From Lepas anatifera (taxonomy: Eukaryota; Arthropoda; Thecostraca; Lepadidae), in the NCBI GenBank assembly GCA_034440635.1, contig JAOTON010001129.1:2125501-2189500 (forward strand): 64,000 nucleotides of DNA. Direction: 5' to 3'. This document shows positions 55,465 through 64,000 of this stretch, piece after piece. The translations under genes were made by a program, and so were the position numbers. Below the pieces are notes generated by a model that was given only the letters and a program-made list of their open reading frames with translations, was not told the DNA's origin and did no database searches. Numbering within the stretch: the first letter of the stretch is position 1; every line of letters begins with the position of its first letter.

Positions 55465-56589
55465 CCCCGCAGGGGACCGATTTTCATCTGCTGGACTTGT
55501 TGGCACCTGCTGACTGGTCCGGCACATGGATAATTGGGTACGGGATGTGACGACACCCGCGACCCCAGTTGGCACGATGGGTTTCGCCTCCCGCCTTCGG
55601 GCGAGAGGCTAAATCGAAACTGCCATCCTCATCCTTTCTTGGCCTTCCTAAATTCAAATCCCACCAACTCCTTGTTCCTTTCCCTCTTCTTTCCTTATTT
55701 CCTTGTCTCTCCATGCCTCTCCACCCGTATCCATTCTGTCCACTCCTAAACACCCCTCCTGCCACTGTCTGCGTTGTCTGGCCCGGCGTGTCTCCGCGGG
55801 TGGCGGGGGTGTGTGCACTCTTGCTCGTCTTGAGTGTGGACACCTCGGTCGCGTGCGGCGCGTGTCTGGGCTGGACAGCACAGACCGACCCTCTTCCTTT
55901 TCCAACTCATAACTTCCCAGTTACCCACATTATCCCAGTATCATGGGCGTCCTTGCACGTGCCTATGATTCCTGGATGGTCTGGGTGTATGTGGGCCTCC
56001 GGCTCGTGTGACTGGCGATTGGATTCCTCTAATCGCCGGCCCTGCGGGCCGGGGGCTCGCTTCTCTCGGACCAGCCGGGAATCAGTTGTGACGAGCAGGT
56101 GGTAGTCGCCTGCTCCGATGAGGCCGTGTAGGGGCGCCTGTCTTTTTAAGGTGTGCTGCGCACCGACCCGTACCCCGGGATGAGGGAGTCCTGGTAGCTG
56201 AGCTGAGGGAGGCGCTGTGTTCGTTCGTCGTCCTCTAGCAACACTCTACTTTGGTCTGGATTTCCGCAAGGGCGGGGAACTCTTGAGGGCATCGACAAGA
56301 GTAGCAGCATTGTAAAAGTCTGTCGGCCTTTGGTGGGGCTCGGCTGCCCCTCCCTCCTTGGGTGAGGTCCCAACTTCACCTGGGGAGGGTGGGGTGTCCG
56401 GCCCCGCCCGGGGTCGTCTAGGCTAGGTGCAAGGGGGGGACCGTCGTCGGGGCAGGGGGTTTGGTGAGTCTCTCTCCCCCTCTGTAACGGCGGCGTTTCC
56501 CCCGTATAGCCAGCCCGTGCGTCGTCTCGCCTCGTAGCACCCTCGTCGGAAGGGGGCGCACGTGGCTGGCTGAATTTAATAACTTTCTC
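55465..56589 (+). promoter_or_regulatory. LINE F 5' leader (putative internal promoter)
   Basis: Plus-strand counterpart of 39,217-40,343 and 44,458-45,586. Landmarks in common: CACCTGCTGAC, ATAATTGGGTACGGG, GTGTGCACTCTTGCTCGTC, CCTGCTCCGATGAGGCCGTG, CGCACGTGGCTGG. Identity with the other two stops just before the ATG. Confidence 0.7.
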
Positions 56590-59240
56590 ATGGATACACT
56601 CAACACCGCAAACCCTTCCCCTCCCCTCCCCCATCGGGGTGGTGAGAACGAAACTGCCGGCTCTCAAAGGGTCACTCCGAAGCCCTCCCATCCACGAGTT
56701 GTGATGATTCGGGGTGTGGACTCCACCCTATCGTCACTTTCACCGTTCCAACGCAAGGAGGCATGCGACCGACTGGGTAAGGTGATGCGATGTAGCTGCC
56801 TTCGGGACGGTGTCCTGGAGTTGGAACTCAGTAGTTCTGCAGACGCACAGCGTGCACTTGATACAACCGAACTCAGATACACAAAGCGAGAGGCTGGCCA
56901 GAGGAAAGTAGTAACTGTGTATGTCACTATCGTACCACACAAGACTAAGAACTTTTCAAAGGGTGTCATTACATGTTTTGATCTGAAAGGAGTTTCTGAA
57001 GAGGAGATAGTAGATGGACTCACGGAAAGTGGGGTAGTGGAAGCGAGGAGAGTAAGACGAAAAGTAGGAGGGATCCTTGAGGAGACAGATACTTTGATAT
57101 TGACGTTCGATAGTGTGGACCTACCAACAGATGTGAATGTAGGTTATGTTAACCCTCGCCCCACCGGGGGGCCATCGATGGCCCCCCTAAGGTTTTTCCG
57201 GGATAGCAGAAAAACAACGAGGCGCAGCACCGCGGTTGAGGGCTCTACCTCTCACTGCATCATTTTCCCATCATCCCTGAAATTTTTTACCCCGGGTCAC
57301 CCAAGGTCAGGTCACCAGACGAGGTCAACCAAGGTCACCTCACTTCACCTTTAGAGCTCTGTAAGAGCTACATTTCAAAGTCGATCGATTTGAAACTTCC
57401 TACACTTCATGACCCCTCCAGGGTCTACAAGGTGTATATCCGGGATTTTTCGATTTCGTGCCCTGAGGTCAGGTCACGAGGCGACCTCTCCCATTGGAAA
57501 AGCATAGGGAAAAGCTATTTCATGATATAAAAGCAGCAAAAATGATTGCAAATACTCAGACTGCTCAGAACAACGTTTTTGGACACCCTTTCACGGATCC
57601 CAGGGGTCATATTTGCCCTTTGACTTTTCCAAGGTCATCCAAGGTCACCGGAGGTCAAAAACAGTATTTTGACAATAACTTTTGACCTAATTGAGCTAGA
57701 GCGGTGAAACAAACACCATCGTGTTTGTCTTGTCACTGGCTTTCATTTGATATACGGCAAGGTCACTTTTTGACCTTTCGTGACCTCAGGTCATATTAGG
57801 TCACGAGGTGACCTCTGGCGGTCAAACCACTGGCGGGAGGTCTTTACGTTCCACATAGCGGAAAAAGTACTGGCAATTTGCCATCAAATGTACTTTACCA
57901 GGCCTCAATAGCTCTAATGACATAAGAGTTATGCCCAGTTTGCTTAATCATTGCATATTTGAGTGAAAATAGCCGATCTTGACCTAATTTGACCTCTGGA
58001 GGTCAAACCATGGACCTGAGCACTAAAACATGCGAAATAATTTCTTACTGAATTCACGCGAGCTTTCTATTGCACTTTGCAGATTTGCGCTAACGCCCAT
58101 ATTTTCGGAGTTAGAGGGGGGCCATCGATGGCCCCCCGGTGGGGCGAAGGTGGCGCCGGACCCCCGGTGGGGCGCGGGTTAAAGTCCGAGTTAGACCCTA
58201 TGTCCCCAACCCAATGCGATGCTTCTCCTGCCAGCGCTACGGACACACAGCCAAATTCTGCAAAGGAAAGAAAGTGTGTGAACGATGCGGAACAAGCGAG
58301 CACGATGGAAGGGAATGCGATGCACGTGAACTGTTTTGCATAAACTGTGAGGGACCCCATTCAGCAGGCGACAAAAATTGTCCACGTATGAAGACAGAAA
58401 AAGAAATACTTTCCATTATGGTTACAAAGCGCATCCCATTCAGAGCTGCAAGGGATACCTACGAGGCCTCCCACCCTCGGAGTTCTTATGCAGAGGCAGT
58501 ACGTAGTGCAGCACCCACCGTAGCGGCGTCTTCAAGGACGCCGACACCGCGGATGACCCCGGAGGAGGTCATCCGTTCCCTGACCCTGGCGGACTTTATC
58601 CGCCTGGCAGGGAGGATGGGGCTGGTCATTTCTGGCCAGCCCGCCGCCCCGACATCACAGCCGGAGGCGGAACCTCCTCCACCCATCCCTCCCGCCCCTC
58701 CCCCGCCGCCCGTGGCCCCGGCTGGGGGTGGGGGCGGAGAGCAGGGGACCACTCCTGCCTCCAACACCCCGTCTGAGACTCCCGCCACTCCGAGGCAAAG
58801 GGTGCCCTTGGCGACACCGGAGCCTGACCCCCCTCAAGCGACTGAGGGCTGGACGACGGTGGGCAGGGGTGGGAAGCGACGTCAACTGCCGTCCCCAGTT
58901 CAGCCCCCGTTGAAATCTCTGTTGACGGCCAACCCTCTACTCCTGCCTTTTCTCCTCTGTCCGATAATCAGCCACCTCCGCCACCCCCACCGCCGCCGAC
59001 GTCGGTTGCGGCTGTTAGGAGGCAGTTTGAGGGGTCACGGAGGGAGGATAGCACTAGGGGAAGATCTCCCACCAAACGTGTGGCATCCGGGACTCTTCCA
59101 GGCCAGCCACAACCTTCTAAAGCCCGAGCAGCATCAATAGGGACATCTAGGCCTGGGGCATCGTCTCGACCCAGGCAAAGTGGGGTACCCTCTGCGCCCC
59201 CAAAGAAAACCTATGGGCAAGGAGGCCCATACTGGAAATA
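56590..59240 (+). pseudogene. LINE F ORF1: gag-like protein, interrupted by MITE
   Basis: The N-terminal part (56,590-57,148) has LSPFQRKEACDRLGK and ends DVNVGYV. The C-terminal part resumes at 58,182 with KVRVRPYVPNPMRCFSCQR, knuckles CFSCQRYGHTAKFC, CERCGTSEHDGREC and CINCEGPHSAGDKNC, then a Pro-rich tail. Removing the MITE and one TTAA restores GYVKVRV in frame, exactly as in the relatives. A later frameshift near 58,910 disrupts the tail. Confidence 0.87.
57149..58182 (-). mobile_element. TTAA MITE, family 1 (copy c) inside LINE F ORF1
   Basis: TTAA at 57,149-57,152 and 58,179-58,182. Left end CCCTCGCCCCACCGGG, right end complementary CGGTGGGGCGCGGG, with GGGGCCATCGATGGCCCC near both ends. 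Reverse orientation relative to copy a, to which it is very similar by eye. AGGTCA occurs four times within 57,304-57,337 alone. The clean fit into a coding frame fixes the borders and the TTAA duplication. Confidence 0.93.
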
Positions 59241-59269
59241 GCAAGTAGCTGCTCTGGTAGGCGCTCACC

Positions 59270-60047
59270 CTAACTTCCACCCCCATCATTAACACGTTTT
59301 TGCAGTGGAACTGTCGTGGAATTCGCACTAGCGCCGGGGATCTCCAGGCTTTTATAAGATCCAGGGGACTGGCAGCTATATGCCTGCAAGAAACTAAACT
59401 CTCAGCTGAGATCCCATTCTTCCTTACAGGTTTTTCAATATTTCGAAAGGATTTACAACGTAACCCAGTCGCCCACGGTGGTGTTCTTCTCGCAATCAAT
59501 AATTATATACCAGCAAAGCAAATATCACTCCAAACACGGCTGCAAGCCGTGGCAGCACGTATATATATCGCTCGAAGGCAGATTTCGCTCTGCTCTATAT
59601 ACCTACCCCCTGGGGTAGACATGCCCACTCGTGAACTAAATTTGCTTATATCTGAGCTACCACCGCCCATCCTTCTCTTGGGAGACTTTAATGCTCACCA
59701 CACCGCTTGGGGGTGTGAAGATATTAACTCTCGGGGTCGGCACCTCGATCATTTTATCCAGGGTGTGAGCCTTTGTATTTTAAACACCGGAGCACCAACA
59801 CATCTTACTATTCCATCCGGTCGGGAATCGGCATTGGATCTTAGCCTTTGCAGCCCAGAGCTATCTGCTCTGTTTAGCTGGGCTGTGTGCAGTGACCCCA
59901 TGGGAAGTGACCATTTCCCTGTTTTAGTGACTTGTGACAACACATCTGCTTTAGGCACGAGACCGCAACGTTGGAAGATGAAAAATGCTGATATGTCCTT
60001 ATTTAGCTCCCTCGTGGATGACTATTTGGAAACCTTTTCAACCCAAA
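59270..60047 (+). pseudogene. LINE F ORF2: endonuclease domain only
   Basis: FLQWNCRGIRTSAGDLQ, ICLQETKLS, LLLGDFNAHHTAWG, LNTGAPTHLTIPSG, SALDLSLCS and GSDHFPV give a complete APE-type endonuclease with its catalytic Glu, Asp, Asn and His. The frame is open from upstream of the listed Met (59,300) to the breakpoint. After 60,047 the sequence is unrelated, so the RT is lost. Confidence 0.88.
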
Positions 60048-60308
60048 CAGGCGCGCACCCAGGATTTTCGTAAGGGGGTGGGCCCGGCTGACGAGGGGGC
60101 GCCAAGTCGGCGGAGGGGGCGCCACTTTACCTTAGGGGGCGCCACTTTTATACTCAAAGGGCGGCCAATCGTCGCATCCTGGGGGGGGAGTGGGAGCTGA
60201 ACATTTCTTGCCTCGCAGACCTAGTGTAAGCTGGTTTTTTAGGGGCGCCACTTTCCTTAAGGGGAAGGAAGCCGGGTCCGTTGCCCCCCCCACTTAGGTG
60301 CGCTACTG
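60048..60308. mobile_element. G-rich MITE-like insert
   Basis: Starts CAGGCGCGCACCCAGGA and ends in a roughly inverted counterpart (TTAGGTGCGCTACTG). The interior repeats GGGGGCGCCACTTT three to four times. A similar GGGGGCGCCACTTTT block is at 31,110. No target duplication is seen because the right flank does not continue LINE F. Confidence 0.4.
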
Positions 60309-61400
60309 GCGGTACTGGCGATTAATAATGTGCTACCAAATATACAGTCTTTCTGGGAGCCGGATGCGACAGCGGCCCAGCTCAGGACTGGTTTTCATAT
60401 TCTTAGAAAGCACTGCGTGCTAAACGAGATGAAGGCAGTAGTTCATCGGTTGAATCACTGTAATCGAAGGTATGACATTGTTTAAGCGTGCTGGAGGCAA
60501 CCGTGCTAAATTATTTCTTTTGTCACCTTCATTTTTATTCTCCGATAATTCCATGCCGTATTCAACAAATGGCCTTAAACGCAAAAACGATGAAGCACCC
60601 GTGATAAAAAACAGATGAACATGGTATTTCGAAATATTTCCGATGTATATTCCCAGGAAACCACCAAAATTTAGTTCACTTTTGCAAGAAATTTCAATCA
60701 CACACTGCACTATCACAGCACACACACAATAAGCAATGGCGAAAAATCACTAAAAGCCAGGGATCTAATAGTTTTAGACGATACAAGCCGAGACATAAGC
60801 AATGATTTAATATCAGGGGCTACCTTTTCCTCAAATGCTTCAGGTCAAGGCCCGTCCTCGCCGCCAAGCGGTCATTTTGTTTGCATTTTTGTGACGTCAC
60901 GGCGGGCAGATCTGGACCTGTTTGAACGTTACATGCTTGGAAGTGCTCCCTATTCGCAAAAACAAAACCACAGAACTTGCTTCAATGACTGGTGCGGAAG
61001 TTGAAATAAACTTTAATCAATAAACAAAAGTGGCAGAATTCGATCCCAGTCATTTTTGCGCGTATTAATAGCCTAACTTAGTTCAAAATTTGTCATTTAT
61101 ATTCGTCTTCAAATGTGGCGCAGGCAACCAGTTAAGTACGACAGTAGAGTTCCTCCAAATATGGAGGCTATTAATATCTGGCAACGAAACATCAAATATT
61201 GCAAAAACTCACCTTTTGAGCCATTTTTCAGCCATTGGGGTTTTTGGGCACGTCAGCAGCTAAGGCTGTGTGCCATTTTGCAGCCAAAATATGGCCCAAT
61301 TCATCATTTTCAGCACAAAATACCCCGGAAACCACCCCTATCTCGAATTGCATCAGGGTGCCACATTCCCTTTAAAACAGTTCAAAGGGGAGCCTCCTGT
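60309..61400. other. No confident gene
   Basis: A short frame after 60,317 (INNVLPNIQSFWEPD) is open for about 55 codons but unrecognised. GTGACGTCAC occurs near 60,891. An inverted TTAAAGGGAATGTGGCACC ends at 61,375. Confidence 0.4.
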
Positions 61401-61430
61401 GGTGTGCAATGTGTCGTGTGTGAAACGTCG

Positions 61431-61658
61431 TGAGTGTGCCACTGGGCCACTGGCGGAGAGCCAATCAGGAGCCGCAGTTCCGGGCCGCTCCTTATATGGA
61501 AATCGGTGGACGGCGCGCGGCGGCCAATAGGATTGGAGGGGATCGCGGCCGCGGGGAAGCGCGGGAAAAGGGAGTTGGTCGGGAGGAGCGGCAGCGGCAG
61601 CAGGTGTGTTTGAGCGGCGATTTGGCAATACACTATCACAAGCTATTTCGGCCCAGCG
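61431..61658 (+). promoter_or_regulatory. Ty3/Gypsy 5' LTR/leader region with CCAAT boxes
   Basis: GC-rich block ahead of gag. It holds CCAAT at 61,461 and 61,524, an inverted CCAAT at 61,532, and a TATA-like TTATATGG near 61,493. It probably includes the 5' LTR and primer-binding site, but I cannot fix LTR borders because the 3' LTR lies outside the window. Confidence 0.4.
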
Positions 61659-62372
61659 ATGGAGGTGGAGCGGTCGCAGCCCTCAGCACAGCCTCACTTC
61701 GACGCCCGGCTCATCCCAGAGTATGACGGCTCCACGGACGTGGTCGAGTGGTGGACGCGCTCGGAGATGTTATGCCGACTCAGGGGAGTGGCTGCTGAGA
61801 CGATCCTGCCCCTGCGGCTCTCTGGAGGAGCATTTGCCGTTTGGGCGCAATTACCTCAAGACAGCCAGTCGTCGCTGGAGGCGATCCGACACGCCCTGTA
61901 CGCGGCCTTTGCACTAGACGAACATGCGGCCTTCGATGCCTTCTCGACTCGGCGACTTCAAGCAGGCGAGTCTGCGGACGTTTATCTCGCCGATTTGCGG
62001 CGCTTGGCGGCGCTGTTTGGGGGCGTCCCGGATCGGGCATTGGGCTGTGCCTTCGTCGCCGGACTGCCCGACCCCGTGCGACATTCAATCCGCGCCAGCT
62101 CCCGTGCTGAGGCGCTGGACTTGGCCGGTGTTTTGGCGCGTGCTCGCGCGGTTTTGAGTGATGAGCGTGTCGCAACGGCAGCAGCGGCTGCTCGTGGCAG
62201 CGGGGCGACCCGTCAGGAGCCGTGGGACCCGGAGACGCGCGGATACCGACGCCAACGGAGACGCCGCTGCTGGACTTGTGGCTCTCTGGAGCACCTGGCC
62301 GCTGCCTGTCGACAGGGAAACGGCAGTGGGAGCGGTGCGTCAGCGCCAGCGTCGTCTCCCCCTCCGCTCTGA
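61659..62372 (+). CDS. Ty3/Gypsy Gag protein
   Basis: 237 codons. A capsid-like helical region (EYDGSTDVVEWWTRSEM, LPLRLSGGAFAVWAQL, ESADVYLADLRRLAALFGG) matches retrotransposon gag domains. It is followed by an Arg-rich tract and one CX2CX4HX4C zinc knuckle (CWTCGSLEHLAAAC) that binds element RNA. It packages RNA into cytoplasmic particles. The stop overlaps the start of the pol frame, which lies in the -1 frame, so pol is probably made by ribosomal frameshifting. The start ATG (CAGCGATGG) has a good Kozak context. Confidence 0.88.
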   Translation: MEVERSQPSAQPHFDARLIPEYDGSTDVVEWWTRSEMLCRLRGVAAETILPLRLSGGAFAVWAQLPQDSQSSLEAIRHALYAAFALDEHAAFDAFSTRRLQAGESADVYLADLRRLAALFGGVPDRALGCAFVAGLPDPVRHSIRASSRAEALDLAGVLARARAVLSDERVATAAAAARGSGATRQEPWDPETRGYRRQRRRRCWTCGSLEHLAAACRQGNGSGSGASAPASSPPPL

Positions 62373-64000
62373 AGGCGCTGCCAGTGCTGAAGATGCTTCT
62401 CGATGGGAGGCCAGCCGATGTGCTGATAGACACAGGGAGCAGCGATAACATCATTCACGCGGACATCTGTCGATCAGGGTGGTCATCACGGCGAGTGACG
62501 ATCACAGCTATCAATGGCGGCTCACTCAGCTGTGAAGGCGTTTGTTCCGTGACAATTGGCAGTGGCGGTCGCGAAGTGGTGGTGCAAGCGCTAGTGGTGG
62601 CGGCTCCCCCAATGGGCGTTGATGCGGTGCTGGGGATGAGTGGCATTGCGGCCCTCGGTGGGGTCAGTGTGCTGTCGCCATTGCAGGTACAGGTCGGCTG
62701 CAGCATCGGAAGAGGCGTGCCGACTGGTGCTGTGGCCGGTGGTGCAGTGGCTGCTGTGGCCGGTGGTGCGGAGCCAAGTGTGGCCAGCGAGGCAGGTGCA
62801 GTGGCTGCTGTGGCCGGTGGTGCGGCGCCAAGTGTGGCAGGTGCAGTGGCTGCTGTGGCCGGTGGTGCGGAGCCAAGTGTGGCCAGCGAGGCAGGTGCAG
62901 TGGCTGCTGTGGCCGGTGGTGCGGAGCCAAGTGTGGCCAGCGAGGCAGGTGCAGTGGCTGCTGTGGCCGGTGGTGCGGCGCCAAGTGTGGCAGGTGCAGT
63001 GGCTGCTGTGGCTGGTGGTGCGGAGCCAAGTGTGGCCAGCGAGGCAGGTGCAGTGGCTGCTGTGGCCGGTGGTGCGGAGCCAAGTGTGGCCAGCGAGGCA
63101 GGTGCAGTGGCTGCTGTAGCCGGTGGTGCGGAGCCAAGTGTGGCCAGCGAGGCAGGTGCAGTGGCTGCTGTGGCCGGTGGTGCCGAGGCAAGTGTGGCAG
63201 GTGCAGTGGCTGCCGTAGCTGCCGTGGCTGGCACGCGCGACCTCCAAGTGGAGGGGAGAGATTTTTTGGCGAGGTTTGACAGCGGCGCCGGAGTGTGGAC
63301 CGTCGCGTGGAAGTGGGCGGACGGCGTCGGGCCGGCAAGCCTCAGGAACAACGTGGCTGAGTACAAAATCGACCCTTCCGTGCGCCAGGAGTATGACGCG
63401 GAGATCGAGTGTTGGCGGCAGGAGGGATATTTACAGCCATACGACGAGAAGACTGACGGTCCCCCGCGCGGCCTCGTCCCGCTGATGGCGATTCCGCAGG
63501 CGAACAAGACCCGACCCGTCCTCGATATGCGCGAGCTCAACAGCCATGTAGCTGCCTATACCGCTGACGCGGACGTGTGCGCTGAGCACCTCCGCAGGTG
63601 GCGCAAGCGTGGCGGACGCGTGGCTGTAGTGGACCTCAGGCGCGCCTACTTGCAGCTGCGGCTCGAGCGGGCTCTGTGGCCGTACCAGACCGTCATTGTC
63701 CGCGGGCGCCGGTACAGCCTCACTCGTCTGGGTTTCGGCCTCAACGTCGGGCCAGCGGTGATGAAGGCCGTGGTGAAGGCTGTGCTCGCGCAGGACCCGA
63801 AGATGGAGCGGGCTGTGTCGCCGTACGTTGACGACCTGCATGTGGATGAAGACATCATCAGTGCAGAGCGGGTCGTAAAACACTTCGGACGATACGGTCT
63901 AGAATGCAAGCCGCCTGTGCGGCCGGAGGAGGGCGCTCGGATGCTGGGTCTGCACGTCCACAGTTGCGCAGAAGGGCTCAGGTGGTCGCGTGACCGCGCC
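62369..64000 (+). CDS. Ty3/Gypsy Pol: protease and reverse transcriptase, runs off window
   Basis: Open without a stop from the gag end to the window edge, in the -1 frame relative to gag. The aspartic protease has VLIDTGSSDNIIH (about 62,418-62,456) and a GVDAVLGMSGIA flap-distal segment. Next come about 155 residues of Ala/Val/Gly-rich repeats, then the RT: LVPLMAIPQANKTRPVLDM, VAVVDLRRAYLQ (catalytic Asp), YSLTRLGFGLN and SPYVDDLHVDED (catalytic Asp pair), ending at the RT thumb. RNase H and integrase lie outside. All visible catalytic residues are intact, so the element may be recent. Confidence 0.9.
   Translation, partial: MKALPVLKMLLDGRPADVLIDTGSSDNIIHADICRSGWSSRRVTITAINGGSLSCEGVCSVTIGSGGREVVVQALVVAAPPMGVDAVLGMSGIAALGGVSVLSPLQVQVGCSIGRGVPTGAVAGGAVAAVAGGAEPSVASEAGAVAAVAGGAAPSVAGAVAAVAGGAEPSVASEAGAVAAVAGGAEPSVASEAGAVAAVAGGAAPSVAGAVAAVAGGAEPSVASEAGAVAAVAGGAEPSVASEAGAVAAVAGGAEPSVASEAGAVAAVAGGAEASVAGAVAAVAAVAGTRDLQVEGRDFLARFDSGAGVWTVAWKWADGVGPASLRNNVAEYKIDPSVRQEYDAEIECWRQEGYLQPYDEKTDGPPRGLVPLMAIPQANKTRPVLDMRELNSHVAAYTADADVCAEHLRRWRKRGGRVAVVDLRRAYLQLRLERALWPYQTVIVRGRRYSLTRLGFGLNVGPAVMKAVVKAVLAQDPKMERAVSPYVDDLHVDEDIISAERVVKHFGRYGLECKPPVRPEEGARMLGLHVHSCAEGLRWSRDRA
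62733..63205 (+). repeat. In-frame 54/45-bp repeat within Pol
   Basis: Nine tandem units in the pol frame. The long unit encodes AVAAVAGGAEPSVASEAG (18 residues); shorter units lack the SEAG-type part. The order is long, short, long, long, short, long, long, long, short. The array sits between protease and RT. Units differ at few positions, so expansion is recent. Reading frames on the other strand through it are artefacts. Confidence 0.92.

Larger units (their letters stand above)
55465..60047 (+). mobile_element. LINE F: I-superfamily retrotransposon, 3' truncated, split by a MITE
   Basis: 5' end CCCCGCAGGGGACC, 1.1 kb leader, ORF1 split by a 1.03 kb TTAA MITE (57,149-58,182), then ORF2 with only the endonuclease before the sequence changes near 60,048. 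The leader is nearly identical to those of LINEs B and D although it lies on the opposite strand. RT, RNase H and 3' UTR are absent. Confidence 0.88.

Noticed and set aside
62455..63540. Minus-strand frame of 361 codons rich in Ala-Thr-Pro
   Set aside because: It is the complement of the in-frame Pol repeat; the plus frame has protease and RT motifs on both sides of the repeat.

Overview
This 64 kb window is eukaryotic nuclear DNA from an animal. It looks like a repeat-rich arthropod or other marine/terrestrial invertebrate; I cannot name the species. The evidence is the combination of a Penelope-like retroelement with a GIY-YIG domain, several I-superfamily LINEs (endonuclease + RT + RNase H), a CR1/Jockey-like LINE with a PHD finger, tRNA-derived SINEs, hAT-type DNA transposons, TTAA-flanked MITEs, a Ty3/Gypsy element and long minisatellites. 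There are no bacterial operons, rRNA genes or CRISPR arrays. Only one short stretch (about 31.7-31.9 kb) looks like it could be an exon of a host gene. Nearly everything else that can be read is mobile DNA.

Layout. 0-5 kb: a frameshifted Penelope-like element with an inverted second copy of its 3' module, split by a 5'-truncated LINE (A) with a 12-bp target duplication, followed by hammerhead-ribozyme-like sequence. 6.8-9.6 kb: a 2.8 kb element made almost entirely of two ~1.2 kb inverted arms with an exact 8-bp duplication; one arm holds a SINE fragment. 10.1-12.05 kb: a 33/41-bp minisatellite. 13.1-15.0 kb: a possible old DNA transposon and an RNase H relic. 15.6-30 kb: a cluster of TTAA-flanked MITEs packed with AGGTCA/TGACCT hexamers, some nested in a 5.5 kb hAT element (17,037-22,578). 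SINEs lie at 23.0 and 28.0 kb, and a 47-bp LINE 3' stub with its own target duplication at 30.2 kb. 31.7-33.7 kb: exon candidate, 36/45-bp minisatellite and an LTR-like promoter.

33.65-45.6 kb: three minus-strand I-type LINEs end to end. B is nearly complete with an intact 1,241-codon ORF2, C is an endonuclease fragment, and D has its 5' half. 45.8-52.2 kb: inverted repeats rich in TGACCT, a SINE, and a frameshifted protein relic resembling a poorly characterised transposase-like family, lying between ~650-bp inverted arms. 52.4-60.05 kb: CR1-like LINE E, then I-type LINE F whose ORF1 is interrupted by a TTAA MITE. 61.4-64 kb: the 5' part of a Ty3/Gypsy element (gag, protease, RT) running off the window, with an in-frame Ala-rich repeat between protease and RT.

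Main themes: (1) the 5' leaders of LINEs B, D and F are nearly identical although their ORF1 proteins have diverged strongly; (2) SINEs and LINEs share a 3' hairpin module; (3) TTAA MITEs spread nuclear-receptor-like half-sites; (4) target duplications and empty sites give a readable insertion history. Alignments and similarities were judged by eye; no database was searched.
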